Below are positions 1-7,260 of a stretch of 9,705 nucleotides of DNA, one piece after another. The notes below the pieces were generated by a model. It saw only the letters and a program-made list of their open reading frames with translations, made no database searches and was not told the origin of the DNA. This stretch comes from Aquificaceae bacterium (lineage in GTDB: Bacteria > Aquificota > Aquificia > Aquificales > Aquificaceae). The stretch spans positions 1-9,705 of the forward strand of contig WFYK01000206.1 in NCBI GenBank assembly GCA_015490105.1, given 5' to 3'. Made by a program: the position numbers and the translations under genes. Within the stretch, counting starts at the first letter, position 1. Each line of letters starts with the position of its first letter.

Positions 1-603
1 AGGTGGATTCTCACACCCCGTCTTCCTACCACATCGGTTTTAGGACACATGTTTGTTGTAGCGACCCTTTCTTACCTTCTCTCTCTTAAGATAGGTGCTT
101 GTGAAAGGAGGAAGTTTTTAAACTTCTTCTGCGGTCTCTTTCACGACCTTCCAGAGGTAACCACAAGGGACATAATAGCTCCAATAAAGGATTACGCAAA
201 CATAAAGGATGTTATAAAGGAATATGAAAGGGAACAGGTAGAAGACCTGATTTTACCTCTGCTTCCGCCCTACTTAAAAAAAGAATTTGCTTACATACTC
301 GGCTTTATAGAGGGGATCTCCTCTGAGTTTAGCAACAGGATTGTAGAAAGCGGGTCTCCGAAGGAGGTAAAAGACCTCGATAAATACAACAAGGAAGAAT
401 TTTGGCCCTTAGACGGTTTTTTAGTAAAAGGTTGCGATGTGATCGGAGCATACGTAGAGGCAAGGCTCTCCAAGTATCACGGACTAAGATCAAGACACAT
501 AGAGGAGGGTATTAAAAAAACCAAGAGATCTTTGAAGGAAAAAAAGTATTTGAGTATAGACTTCGTTAAGATAGCTGAGAATGTCGATAAGCTACTTTCG
601 TAA
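1..603 (+). CDS. HD-domain phosphohydrolase, YfbR-like (5' end outside the window)
   Basis: The frame is open from base 1 and ends with TAA at 601-603, so the gene starts before the window; the ATG at 49 is internal. About 200 residues are visible. They carry the HD-superfamily metal-site pattern: RW near the start, a His in LGHM (visible residue 16), His-Asp in LFHDLPE (48-49), and a distal Asp in GCDVIGAYVEA. This order, and the segment HDLPEVTTRDIIAPIK, closely follow the E. coli 5'-deoxynucleotidase YfbR (MHDASEVLTGDLPTPVKY, then ADALCAYLK). Family members are cytoplasmic, metal-dependent phosphatases, often acting on deoxynucleoside monophosphates. The substrate here cannot be read from sequence. 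The C-terminal 35 residues are Lys-rich and helical. alr follows after 31 bp on the same strand but probably has its own promoter. Family assignment is firm; the exact enzyme activity is inference. Confidence 0.82.
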   Translation, partial: RWILTPRLPTTSVLGHMFVVATLSYLLSLKIGACERRKFLNFFCGLFHDLPEVTTRDIIAPIKDYANIKDVIKEYEREQVEDLILPLLPPYLKKEFAYILGFIEGISSEFSNRIVESGSPKEVKDLDKYNKEEFWPLDGFLVKGCDVIGAYVEARLSKYHGLRSRHIEEGIKKTKRSLKEKKYLSIDFVKIAENVDKLLS

Positions 604-620
604 GTTCTACAGTGTGGCAC

Positions 621-626
621 TATAAT
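621..626 (+). promoter_or_regulatory. Perfect -10 box (TATAAT) for alr
   Basis: TATAAT lies in the 31-bp gap between the HD gene and alr and ends 8 nt before the GTG start at 635. Transcription would begin at about 633-635, giving an alr mRNA with essentially no leader. No convincing -35 hexamer is visible at the usual spacing (the position holds TCGTAA, or TTCGTA with one base more), and there is no TGn extension. Read-through from the HD gene remains possible. Confidence 0.55.
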
Positions 627-634
627 TTCAGAGC

Positions 635-1657
635 GTGGGAAGATCGAGGCTAAAGATAAATGCGGAAGCTATAAAAGAGAACGTAAGGAAAATCTATGAG
701 TTTACGGGCAAAAAGATAATAGCGGTAGTCAAGTCAAACGCCTACGGGGTGGGGATCGAGTTTGTAGTTCCCTTACTCGAACCTCTTGAGGAGATAGACG
801 CCTTTGCGGTAGCTTGCGTGGAGGAAGGTATAGAGCTCAGAAAGATCGGTGTGAGAAAGGAAATACTTATCCTCGGCGGTGTTTTAAAAGGAGAAGTTAA
901 GGCGTTGAAAGAGTTCCATCTGACGCCGGTAGTTTCCGACCCCGAACATCTAAAGGTTTTGGAAGACGAAAACATACCCTTCCACATAAATGTGGATACG
1001 GGGATGGGTAGGCTCGGTTTTCTGGAAGATATTCCCAAAGATCCGAGGGTTAAAGGTTTAATGACTCACCTCTCTTCCCCTGCGGACAGGGAGTTTTCTA
1101 TGAGGCAGTTGAGAAAATTTGAAGGTTTTCTGAAGAAATTTATAGGTAACTCCCGTATGAGTATACACGTAGAGAGCTCCGCCGGGCTTATATACAAAGT
1201 TCCTTTTGCTACTCACGTGAGGGTAGGTCTCGCCATTTACGGAGAAAAACCCTTGAAGGAGTATCCTGTGGATATAAAACCTGCCCTTTCCTTCGAAGCC
1301 CAAGTTATATCGGTAAAGCGCCTCCCGAAGGGACATCCTGTATCTTACGGGAGAACCTTCGTAGCTCAAAGGGATATCAGAACCGCGGTGATCGCGGTTG
1401 GATACGCGGACGGCCTCATGAAGACGCTTTCCAACAGAGGATACCTGCTTTTTAAGAACAAAAAACTCCCCATACTCGGTGCGGTTACTATGGATATGAC
1501 TGTAGTCCAAGTGGACGGCGTAAATATAAAGGTGGGAGATTGGGTAGAGATCGTTAACCCGAAAAGAACCTTTGTAGACCTTGCAAGGGATGCGGGAACG
1601 ATACCTTACGAGGTGATGTGTAATCTGTCCCCCCGTGTGGAAAGGGTCATTATTTGA
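635..1657 (+). CDS. alr: Alanine racemase
   Basis: PLP enzyme interconverting L- and D-alanine in the cytoplasm and so supplying D-Ala for peptidoglycan. The 340-residue protein has the whole fold-type III layout. An N-terminal TIM barrel holds the PLP lysine K33 in AVVKSNAYGVG, R126 in DTGMGRLGF, HVESSAG (178-184) and R196 in HVRVGLAIYG. A C-terminal beta domain holds the opposing catalytic Tyr Y238 in PVSYGRTF, GYADG (256-260) and MDM (286-288). It is somewhat shorter than the 360-390 residues usual for the family. The start is GTG at 635: an in-frame TAA at 623-625 excludes anything longer, and the first conserved block (RLKINAEAIKENV) begins five codons in. No Shine-Dalgarno site is present, and a TATAAT sits 8 nt upstream. 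The lysine that is carbamylated in the Geobacillus enzyme (seven residues before the TGMGR arginine) is Asn here (N119). The last 8 bp overlap the end of the convergent cytochrome gene. Confidence 0.95.
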   Translation: MGRSRLKINAEAIKENVRKIYEFTGKKIIAVVKSNAYGVGIEFVVPLLEPLEEIDAFAVACVEEGIELRKIGVRKEILILGGVLKGEVKALKEFHLTPVVSDPEHLKVLEDENIPFHINVDTGMGRLGFLEDIPKDPRVKGLMTHLSSPADREFSMRQLRKFEGFLKKFIGNSRMSIHVESSAGLIYKVPFATHVRVGLAIYGEKPLKEYPVDIKPALSFEAQVISVKRLPKGHPVSYGRTFVAQRDIRTAVIAVGYADGLMKTLSNRGYLLFKNKKLPILGAVTMDMTVVQVDGVNIKVGDWVEIVNPKRTFVDLARDAGTIPYEVMCNLSPRVERVII

Positions 1658-2015
1658 AGCTCAAGATCCACTCAGCAAGTTTGCGGGCTTCTTCTTTGGT
1701 TACCGCTTGCGGCGCCATCGGTATACTTCCCCACTTCCCCATACTGCCTTTAGTTATGCTCTTTACAAGCTCCTCAACCGCGTTCTCCTTTCCCGCATAC
1801 TTCTTAGCCACATCTCTGTAAGCTGGTCCCACCTTCCTTCTGTCTATATCGTGGCAGGCAAAACAGCCCTTGCTGTCCGCAAGTTTGTAAATTGGATCAA
1901 GTTCAGCTTGTTCTTGAACTTTCTTAGGTGCTTCCTCAGTTTTTTCTTTTTTAGCCTGCTGACCTTCACAGGAAAAGATGAACACTAAAGAAAGCAGGGG
2001 AAGGAACTTTTTCAT
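1650..2015 (-). CDS. Small class I cytochrome c (c-552 type) with probable lipoprotein signal
   Basis: A 121-residue mono-heme electron carrier. Residues 1-15 form a signal peptide ending in a lipobox-like IFS-Cys (C16; Phe at -2 is unusual). Residues 17-40 are a charged Lys/Glu/Gln-rich linker. Residues 41-121 are the cytochrome domain with heme site CFACH (C51, C54, H55), KVGPAY after it, the distal ligand M100 in GSIPMAPQ, and a C-terminal helix ending in AEWILSFK. The domain resembles Hydrogenobacter thermophilus cytochrome c-552 (CMACH, KVGPAYADVAKKYAG, SVPMPPQ, LAQWILSIK). The predicted location is the periplasm, tethered by lipid at C16, carrying electrons between respiratory complexes; the partner is unknown. 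The gene starts 2 bp after the alaS stop. GGGAGG (2023-2028) lies 7 nt before its ATG, inside the alaS 3' end, so it is very likely co-transcribed and translationally coupled with alaS. An uncleaved membrane anchor is the alternative to lipidation. Confidence 0.92.
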   Translation of the reverse strand: MKKFLPLLSLVFIFSCEGQQAKKEKTEEAPKKVQEQAELDPIYKLADSKGCFACHDIDRRKVGPAYRDVAKKYAGKENAVEELVKSITKGSMGKWGSIPMAPQAVTKEEARKLAEWILSFK

Positions 2016-2017
2016 GG

Positions 2018-4624
2018 TTAAACCTCCCGCAGTTTTTTCTTGAGGAATTCAAGGGCTTCCGGTATAGCGTCCGCTTTAGTTCCTCCCCCTTGAGCCATGT
2101 CAGGCCTGCCTCCTCCACCACCGCCGAGGATCTTACCCACCTCTTTTATAAGTTCTCCTACGTTTATACGTTGAGACAGATCCTTGGATACAGCGATCAC
2201 CGTAGAGAGTCTTTCCCCGTTTTTGGAAACGAGGAAAACGAGAGCTTTTTTATTTTTTTGTCTTAGCATATCCGCGGTATCTCTGAGATCCTCCGCGGGA
2301 ACCTTCTCCGCAACATACCAAACCAGATCTAAATCTCCTACCGTCTCCTTACTTGCTTTTGAAAGTATCTGATCCTTGAGAATGGATTTCCTAAGGTCTG
2401 AAAGTTCCTTTTCCTTTTGCTTTAGTTCCTCCTTAAGGGTTTTAAGTTTTTGAAGGATTTCCTCTTTCTTTGCGTTGAGTTCCTTGGATACCTTATCTAA
2501 GATAACCTTATCCTGAAAAGCTTCTTCAACCGCCCATCTTCCTGTTTTGGCAACTATCCTTCTCACCCCGGCACCTACGGAGCTTTCCGACACTATTTTG
2601 AAGTAGCCTATGTCTCCTGTCCTTTTCACGTGTGTTCCACCGCAGAGCTCCCTCGAAAAGTCGCCTGCGGAAATTACCCTGACCCTATCGCCGTATTTCT
2701 CTTCAAAGATGGCTATGGCACCGCTTCTTATAGCTTCGCTGTAGGCCATCTCCTTTACACTGACCTCCAAGTTTTCCCTTATTTTCTCGTTAACGAGGTT
2801 CTCTATCCTCTTTATATCTTCCTCCGACAGAGGCTCAAAATGGGTAAAGTCAAACCTAAGATACTTATCAGCAACTAAGGATCCCGCCTGTCTTACGTGC
2901 TCCCCCAGTAGGCTTCTCAAAGCGGAATGAAGCAGGTGTGTTGCTGTGTGATTCCTCATTATGTCCTTTCTCCTTTCCTTATCTACCCTTGCAAAAACCC
3001 TGTCTCCGACCTTTATGGTTCCCTTGATTACTTTTCCCTTGTGAACAATTACGCCTTCCACTGGTCTTTGGGTATCTTCTACCTTGAAGAGGGCGGTGCT
3101 CGACTCGATGATCCCCGTATCCCCTACCTGTCCTCCGCCTTCAGGATAAAAGGGTGTCTCTTCAAGGATCACTTCCGCTTCTTGACCTTCGGAAGCTTCA
3201 GCCTTTATCTGATCATCTACGACCACCGCGGTTATTTGAGTCTCTTTCTCCAAGTGATCGTATCCGACAAAATGCGAGGTTTTACCGAGATCTTTTAGAT
3301 GGGTGTATACGGGTTTTACTTCTTTAGCCTCCACTTTAAAGTGCTTTCTGGCCCTCTCCCTTTGCTTTTCCATTTCACTTCTGAAACCTTCAAGATCTAT
3401 GCCCAGCCCCTTTTCCTTGGCTACCTCTTCTACCAGATCTAAGGGAAACCCGTAGGTGTCGTAAGCTTTGAATACTTCCTCTCCCGTGAGGTTTTTCCTA
3501 CCTTCTTCAACCGCTTTTTGTATCATCTCTTCGAGGGCTTCCATACCTGCTTTTAGGGTTCTTAAGAACCTTTCTTCTTCGCTCTTGACAACGCCCTTTA
3601 CAAAACTTGCGTTCATTGAAAGCTCCGGATAAGCGGGTTTCATAATTTCCACTACTTTGTCCACACCCTGATTTAAGAAAGGCTTTTGAATCCCTATCTT
3701 GTATCCGAACCTTAAAGCTCTTCTTAGGATCCTTCTGATAACGTATCCCCTACCTTCGTTTGAAGGAAGAACCCCGTCGGATATGGCAAAGGTAAGAGCT
3801 CTGAGATGATCCGCAATTACCCTTAGGGCTACGTCCGACTCCTCTTTTTGCCCATACTTTACACCTGAGATCTCCTCTCCGAACTCTATGAGCGGATATA
3901 TAACGTCTATCTCATAGTTTGTCTTTTTACCCTGAAGGACGCTTGCTATTCTCTCAAGACCCATCCCCGTGTCGATGTTCGGCTTCGGGAGGGGACTCAG
4001 ATTTCCCTTTTCATCCCTATTGAACTGCATAAACACGAGGTTCCATATTTCTAAATACCTTTCGTCCCCTTCGTATTCCTCACCCCTGTCCACGTATATT
4101 TCCGAGGAAGGACCGCAAGGGCCTGTATCACCCATCTGCCAGAAATTATCTTCTTCTCCGAGACGCCATATCCTATTTTCCGGAATTCCTATCTTTTCGT
4201 TCCATATCCTGAACGCCTCTTCATCATCCCTATAGACGGAAACAAAAAGCCTGTCTTCCGGAAGCTTTAGATACTGAGTTACAAACTCCCAGGCGAACTC
4301 TATAGCTTTTTCCTTAAAGTAGTCTCCGAAGGAGAAGTTTCCGAGCATTTCAAAGAAGGTGTGATGGCGCGAAGTGTATCCTACCTGTTCAAGATCGTTG
4401 TGCTTGCCCGAAACCCTAAGGCACTTTTGACAGGAAACTGCCCTCGTGTAGGGCCTCTTCTCAAGGCCGAGGAAAACGTTCTTGAAGGGAACCATACCCG
4501 CGTTTACGAAAAGCAGGGTAGGATCGCTTTCAGGAACGAGGGGTGCACTTTTTACCCTCGTGTGCCCTTTCTTTTCAAAAAAACTCAGAAACAACTCCCT
4601 AATCTCGTGAGTAGATAGACTCAT
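2018..4624 (-). CDS. alaS: Alanyl-tRNA synthetase
   Basis: Charges tRNA-Ala with alanine in the cytoplasm and edits mischarged Ser/Gly. Its 868 residues match the family's normal length and all domains are present. The class II catalytic domain contains TSRHHTFFEMLGNFSFGDYF (about 84-103), GDTGPCGPSSEIYVD (165-179) and the motif-3 stretch DTGMGLERIASVLQ (218-231). A helical tRNA-recognition region follows (about 250-440). The editing domain has zinc-site residues H559 and H563 (HTATH), C661 and H665 (CGGTH). A Lys/Glu coiled coil spans about 709-750, and a C-terminal domain has the glycine-rich GGGGGG-RPDMAQGGG motif (834-848). The ATG at 4622-4624 directly precedes the conserved N-terminus (MSLSTHEIRELF). 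No Shine-Dalgarno sequence is visible. The gene diverges from truD across 23 bp and is followed 2 bp later by the cytochrome c gene. The sequence is very close to A. aeolicus AlaRS but not identical. Confidence 0.98.
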   Translation of the reverse strand: MSLSTHEIRELFLSFFEKKGHTRVKSAPLVPESDPTLLFVNAGMVPFKNVFLGLEKRPYTRAVSCQKCLRVSGKHNDLEQVGYTSRHHTFFEMLGNFSFGDYFKEKAIEFAWEFVTQYLKLPEDRLFVSVYRDDEEAFRIWNEKIGIPENRIWRLGEEDNFWQMGDTGPCGPSSEIYVDRGEEYEGDERYLEIWNLVFMQFNRDEKGNLSPLPKPNIDTGMGLERIASVLQGKKTNYEIDVIYPLIEFGEEISGVKYGQKEESDVALRVIADHLRALTFAISDGVLPSNEGRGYVIRRILRRALRFGYKIGIQKPFLNQGVDKVVEIMKPAYPELSMNASFVKGVVKSEEERFLRTLKAGMEALEEMIQKAVEEGRKNLTGEEVFKAYDTYGFPLDLVEEVAKEKGLGIDLEGFRSEMEKQRERARKHFKVEAKEVKPVYTHLKDLGKTSHFVGYDHLEKETQITAVVVDDQIKAEASEGQEAEVILEETPFYPEGGGQVGDTGIIESSTALFKVEDTQRPVEGVIVHKGKVIKGTIKVGDRVFARVDKERRKDIMRNHTATHLLHSALRSLLGEHVRQAGSLVADKYLRFDFTHFEPLSEEDIKRIENLVNEKIRENLEVSVKEMAYSEAIRSGAIAIFEEKYGDRVRVISAGDFSRELCGGTHVKRTGDIGYFKIVSESSVGAGVRRIVAKTGRWAVEEAFQDKVILDKVSKELNAKKEEILQKLKTLKEELKQKEKELSDLRKSILKDQILSKASKETVGDLDLVWYVAEKVPAEDLRDTADMLRQKNKKALVFLVSKNGERLSTVIAVSKDLSQRINVGELIKEVGKILGGGGGGRPDMAQGGGTKADAIPEALEFLKKKLREV

Positions 4625-4635
4625 AGCAATAACAT

Positions 4636-4642
4636 TATCATA
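4636..4642. promoter_or_regulatory. Symmetric TATCATA, candidate shared -10 for alaS and truD
   Basis: The 23-bp gap between the divergent alaS and truD starts contains the heptamer TATCATA, symmetric about the central C/G. Read rightwards, TATCAT (4636-4641) is one mismatch from TATAAT and ends 6 nt before the truD ATG. Read leftwards, TATGAT (4642-4637) is also one mismatch away and ends 12 nt before the alaS ATG. Starts about 7 nt downstream would give a leaderless truD mRNA and an alaS leader of roughly 5 nt. Neither strand shows a good -35 hexamer. Confidence 0.5.
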
Positions 4643-4647
4643 CAGCC

Positions 4648-5793
4648 ATGCTGATAATTAAATCCTCCCCCGAGGAGTTCGTAGTAAGGGAAGTGGCAAA
4701 ACTACAACTTCAAAGTGAAGGCCCCTACGCTTACTTTCTTTTGAAAAAGAAAAACCTGACAACGCAGGAAGCTGTAGAAAAACTTGCAAAGGCTCTAAAA
4801 ATCCATCCTTCAAGAATAGGCATAGCAGGTCTAAAGGACAAGGTATCCGTGAGTTACCAGCACGTCTCTGTAAAAGGTTTAAAGAGCCCTAAAGATTTAA
4901 AAGGCGAAGGCTGGGAAGCGAAGTTTTTAGGCTTTGGAAATGATCCCGTTGTAGCGGGTTCTCTTGAAGGGAACGAGTTTGAGGTGATCGTTAGGGGAAT
5001 TACGAAAAGGCACCTTGCTATTTTGGAAAGGTCACAGGAGTGGGTCAGAAGTTTGGGTTTTGAAAACTATTTCGGGAAGCAACGCTTTGGGTCCGTAAAG
5101 CACTCGGGTGAGTTTATTACTCCTTTTCTCTTGAGAGAAGACTTTGAAGGTGCCTTAAAAAGCTACCTTACTTCCGTTGCTGACAAAAGACTCAGGAAAA
5201 GACTCTTAAGCCTTTGGGGAAATTGGAAAGCTTTTCTAAAAGCTATGCCTGAAGGTGGTGTTCACGAAAGGAACGTAGTAAAAGCCTTGGCAAGCGGTAA
5301 ATCTTTCAAGGAAGCTTTTAACGCTCTTCCGAGAAGAATAAGGCTTATCCTGATATTTGCCTACCAGAGCTATCTTTGGAATACTTTTCTAAGTAGGTTC
5401 GTTATGAGATACCTACCTCACGTGAGGGTCCCCTTCCTGAGATGGTCCTTGGCCTTTTCCACCGAGGTAAATCCCAAAATTGTGGAGGAAATAAAAGATT
5501 TAGAGATTCCGTACCTCGGCATGGAGTACAGTGCTCCTACCAAGGTAAAGCTTATAATCCAAGAGGTCCTTAGAGAGGAAGGGCTAAGGGAAAAGGATCT
5601 CAAAAAGGAAGTGGGCGGTCTTTCCCTTTTTACAGACGGTATAAGAAGGGCCTTCGTTAAGGTAGAGGATCTGGAGATAGAAAAACTGAGCGGTAGATCT
5701 CTGAAACTTAAATTCTTCCTACCAGCGGGAAGCTACGCGACTATTTTTTTAAGTAAACTTTTCTTGGAAGAAGTGATGGAGAGAAGGTTATGA
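4648..5793 (+). CDS. truD: tRNA pseudouridine(13) synthase TruD
   Basis: Isomerises U13 to pseudouridine in the tRNA D-arm. The 381-residue protein has the TruD signatures. The catalytic-Asp motif GLKDKVSVSYQHVSV holds D64 (equivalent to D80 of E. coli TruD). The motif NYFGKQRFG is at 140-148, followed by the family insert region. Near the C-terminus is FFLPAGSYATIFLSKLF. The E. coli protein is about 349 residues, so this one is slightly long. The ATG at 4648 starts directly at the conserved N-terminal segment (SPEEFVVREV). No Shine-Dalgarno site is present, and the candidate -10 box ends 6 nt upstream. It heads a run of five plus-strand genes: its TGA overlaps the ATG of the next gene as ATGA (5790-5793). 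A functional link between tRNA modification and the downstream secreted proteins is not evident; the arrangement may be transcriptional convenience. Confidence 0.95.
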   Translation: MLIIKSSPEEFVVREVAKLQLQSEGPYAYFLLKKKNLTTQEAVEKLAKALKIHPSRIGIAGLKDKVSVSYQHVSVKGLKSPKDLKGEGWEAKFLGFGNDPVVAGSLEGNEFEVIVRGITKRHLAILERSQEWVRSLGFENYFGKQRFGSVKHSGEFITPFLLREDFEGALKSYLTSVADKRLRKRLLSLWGNWKAFLKAMPEGGVHERNVVKALASGKSFKEAFNALPRRIRLILIFAYQSYLWNTFLSRFVMRYLPHVRVPFLRWSLAFSTEVNPKIVEEIKDLEIPYLGMEYSAPTKVKLIIQEVLREEGLREKDLKKEVGGLSLFTDGIRRAFVKVEDLEIEKLSGRSLKLKFFLPAGSYATIFLSKLFLEEVMERRL

Positions 5794-7094
5794 AATCTCT
5801 TATCTTTTTAGTTATCCTTATCTCTACCATGCAGGTTCTCTTGGCCCAAGATCTTATAATCAGAGACTTTCCGAACGGAACTAAGCTCATAGTAAAGCCT
5901 AGGGATGATACCTCAGCGGTGGCTGTCCACGTTTGGTTCAGGGTAGGATCCGCCTATGAGAAATACGACGAAAAGGGTATGGCCCACTTCTTGGAACACA
6001 TGCTCTTTAACGGAACCGAGAAATACCCTTACGGTGAAGTTGACAAGATAATAGAGAGTTTGGGAGGAAATATAAACGCCGGAACTTCCAAGGAATACAC
6101 CTTCTACTACGTGGAGATAGCAAGCCCATACTGGAAGGAAGCGTTGGACGTTCTCTACCAGATAACTATGAAGCCCACCCTTGATGAAAGTATGATGGAA
6201 AAAGAAAAGGAAATTGTTATAGAGGAGCTAAGAAGGGGCAAGGACAACCCTTCTATGGTTCTTTGGGAAACCTTTGAAAAAACAGCTTACAAAGTATCAC
6301 CTTTTAGATTCCCAATAATAGGTTTTGAGGAAACTATAAGGAAGTTTACAAGGGATCAGCTCGTAGAGTTTTACAAAAACTTCTATCAGCCAAGGAATAT
6401 GGCCGTCATAGTAGTAGGAAACGTAAACCCAGATGAAGTGATAAGGGAAGTAGAGAATACCTTTGCTAAGGAACCCTCGAGACCCGTTCCAAAGGTTCAG
6501 ATACCATCCGAACCGGAACCCAAAAAAAGTAGGTTTGTAAAGATAGAAGACCCTCGTTTAGAAAAGGCTTATTGGATAATAGGATGGAGAGCTCCTGCCG
6601 TCGGAAAAACCGACTACTACGGGCTTGTAGTCTTGGATGAGATACTAGGCGGAGGAAGGACATCCGTTTTTTACCGCGAGCTCAAAGAAAAGGGACTGGT
6701 ATATTCCGTATCCACTGGAGATATGGGAAAGTCAAAGGACAATTACTTTGTAGTTATAGCTACATTTGATCCCAAAAACTACGAGAAGGTAAAAAGCGAA
6801 GTCCTCAGGTTGATGAGACAAACATACGAGAACTTAAGCCAAGATACTGTTGATTTTGCAAAGAGAAAAATTCTGGGTTCTAAGCTCTTTGAGGAAGAAA
6901 GGCCTCAAGGGGAAGCATACGACATAGGTTACTCATACACTGTAGTAAGAGACCTCGACTTCTACAGATACTTCTACAAGAATGTAGAAAAGGTGAGACC
7001 TGTTGACATTTGGAGGGTCTACGAGAGGTATCTAAGTAAGGATAACTACGTTGAAGTTCTTATGGTTCCGGGAGGAGAAAAGGATGAAAAGTAA
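5790..7094 (+). CDS. Secreted M16-family zinc metalloprotease, catalytic subunit (HxxEH intact)
   Basis: A 434-residue peptidase of the insulysin/mitochondrial-processing-peptidase family (M16). Residues 1-20 are a signal peptide, with possible cleavage near LLA-QD. The N-terminal domain carries the inverted zinc motif HFLEH (H66, E69, H70: H66 and H70 as ligands, E69 as catalytic base) and the distal ligand E146 in VIEELRRG, 76 residues after H70 as in beta-MPP. NINAGTSKEYTFYYVEI follows the site as usual. The C-terminal domain holds GGGRTSVFYRELKEKGLVYSV, where the arginine usual in the family's R/Y pair is Lys (K299) while Tyr (Y305) remains. The size fits the two-chain M16B type, which pairs an active with an inactive subunit; the inactive partner is encoded at 7422-8690. 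It is probably periplasmic. The start overlaps the truD stop by 4 nt, with GGAGAGAAGG just upstream. The substrate is unknown. Confidence 0.93.
   Translation: MKSLIFLVILISTMQVLLAQDLIIRDFPNGTKLIVKPRDDTSAVAVHVWFRVGSAYEKYDEKGMAHFLEHMLFNGTEKYPYGEVDKIIESLGGNINAGTSKEYTFYYVEIASPYWKEALDVLYQITMKPTLDESMMEKEKEIVIEELRRGKDNPSMVLWETFEKTAYKVSPFRFPIIGFEETIRKFTRDQLVEFYKNFYQPRNMAVIVVGNVNPDEVIREVENTFAKEPSRPVPKVQIPSEPEPKKSRFVKIEDPRLEKAYWIIGWRAPAVGKTDYYGLVVLDEILGGGRTSVFYRELKEKGLVYSVSTGDMGKSKDNYFVVIATFDPKNYEKVKSEVLRLMRQTYENLSQDTVDFAKRKILGSKLFEEERPQGEAYDIGYSYTVVRDLDFYRYFYKNVEKVRPVDIWRVYERYLSKDNYVEVLMVPGGEKDEK
7071..7075 (+). promoter_or_regulatory. Shine-Dalgarno GGAGG deciding the start at 7084
   Basis: GGAGG lies 8 nt before the ATG at 7084, inside the last codons of the upstream M16 gene. 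It favours 7084 over the in-frame ATG at 7051, which would add 11 charged and aromatic residues ahead of a complete signal peptide. Confidence 0.7.
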
Positions 7095-7260
7095 AATTGT
7101 TTTGATCTTGGTTGCCTTAAGCCTTTTTACCAGCGGATGCGTCCTTCTTGTTGGAGGTGCGGGAGCTGCTGGAGGTTACTATTTAGGTAAAGAAGGATAC
7201 AAGGTAAAAGTAGAAAAGGAGGGAAGGAAGGATGAAAACAAAGAAAGGAAAGAAAAGTAA
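7084..7260 (+). CDS. Tiny glycine-zipper lipoprotein, copy 1
   Basis: A 58-residue protein of no family I can name. Residues 1-18 form a lipoprotein signal peptide (n-region KSK, hydrophobic core IVLILVALSLF) ending in TSG-Cys (C19). After lipidation only about 40 residues remain. The first part is a short hydrophobic glycine zipper (G27-x3-G31-x3-G35 within VGGAGAAGGYYLGKEG). The rest is a highly charged Lys/Glu tail (39-58). Glycine zippers pack helices together in membranes, so oligomerisation or membrane insertion next to the lipid anchor is plausible but inferred. The start at 7084 is preferred because of the GGAGG at 7071-7075 and the correct signal peptide; a longer reading from 7051 exists. 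It overlaps the upstream M16 gene by 11 nt and the next paralogue by 29 nt, which suggests coupled translation and a shared job with the M16 pair. Confidence 0.82.
   Translation: MKSKIVLILVALSLFTSGCVLLVGGAGAAGGYYLGKEGYKVKVEKEGRKDENKERKEK
7217..7222 (+). promoter_or_regulatory. Shine-Dalgarno AGGAGG for lipoprotein copy 2
   Basis: A perfect AGGAGG ends 9 nt before the ATG at 7232, inside the coding region of copy 1. It supports real translation of the small overlapping gene. Confidence 0.65.

Noticed and set aside
1058..1510. 150-codon minus-strand open frame inside alr
   Set aside because: It lies antisense to conserved alr motifs, its translation resembles no protein I know, and it has no convincing start site. 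It is a shadow of the racemase frame.
1900..1960. T-rich stretch as an intrinsic terminator for alr
   Set aside because: No stable GC hairpin precedes it, and the T run is the complement of Lys codons in the cytochrome linker.
1635..1988. 117-codon plus-strand open frame across the cytochrome gene
   Set aside because: It is antisense to a clear heme-binding cytochrome c, and its Leu/Phe/Ser-rich translation is the expected by-product of Lys/Glu-rich coding on the other strand.
2245..2265. A-rich run on the minus strand of alaS as a possible frameshift site
   Set aside because: The zero frame continues through it as Gln-Lys-Asn-Lys-Lys-Ala into the conserved C-terminal domain. No alternative product or stimulatory hairpin is apparent.
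7051..7083. Longer start for lipoprotein copy 1
   Set aside because: It would place charged and aromatic residues before a complete lipoprotein signal peptide. The ATG at 7084 has GGAGG at 8 nt.
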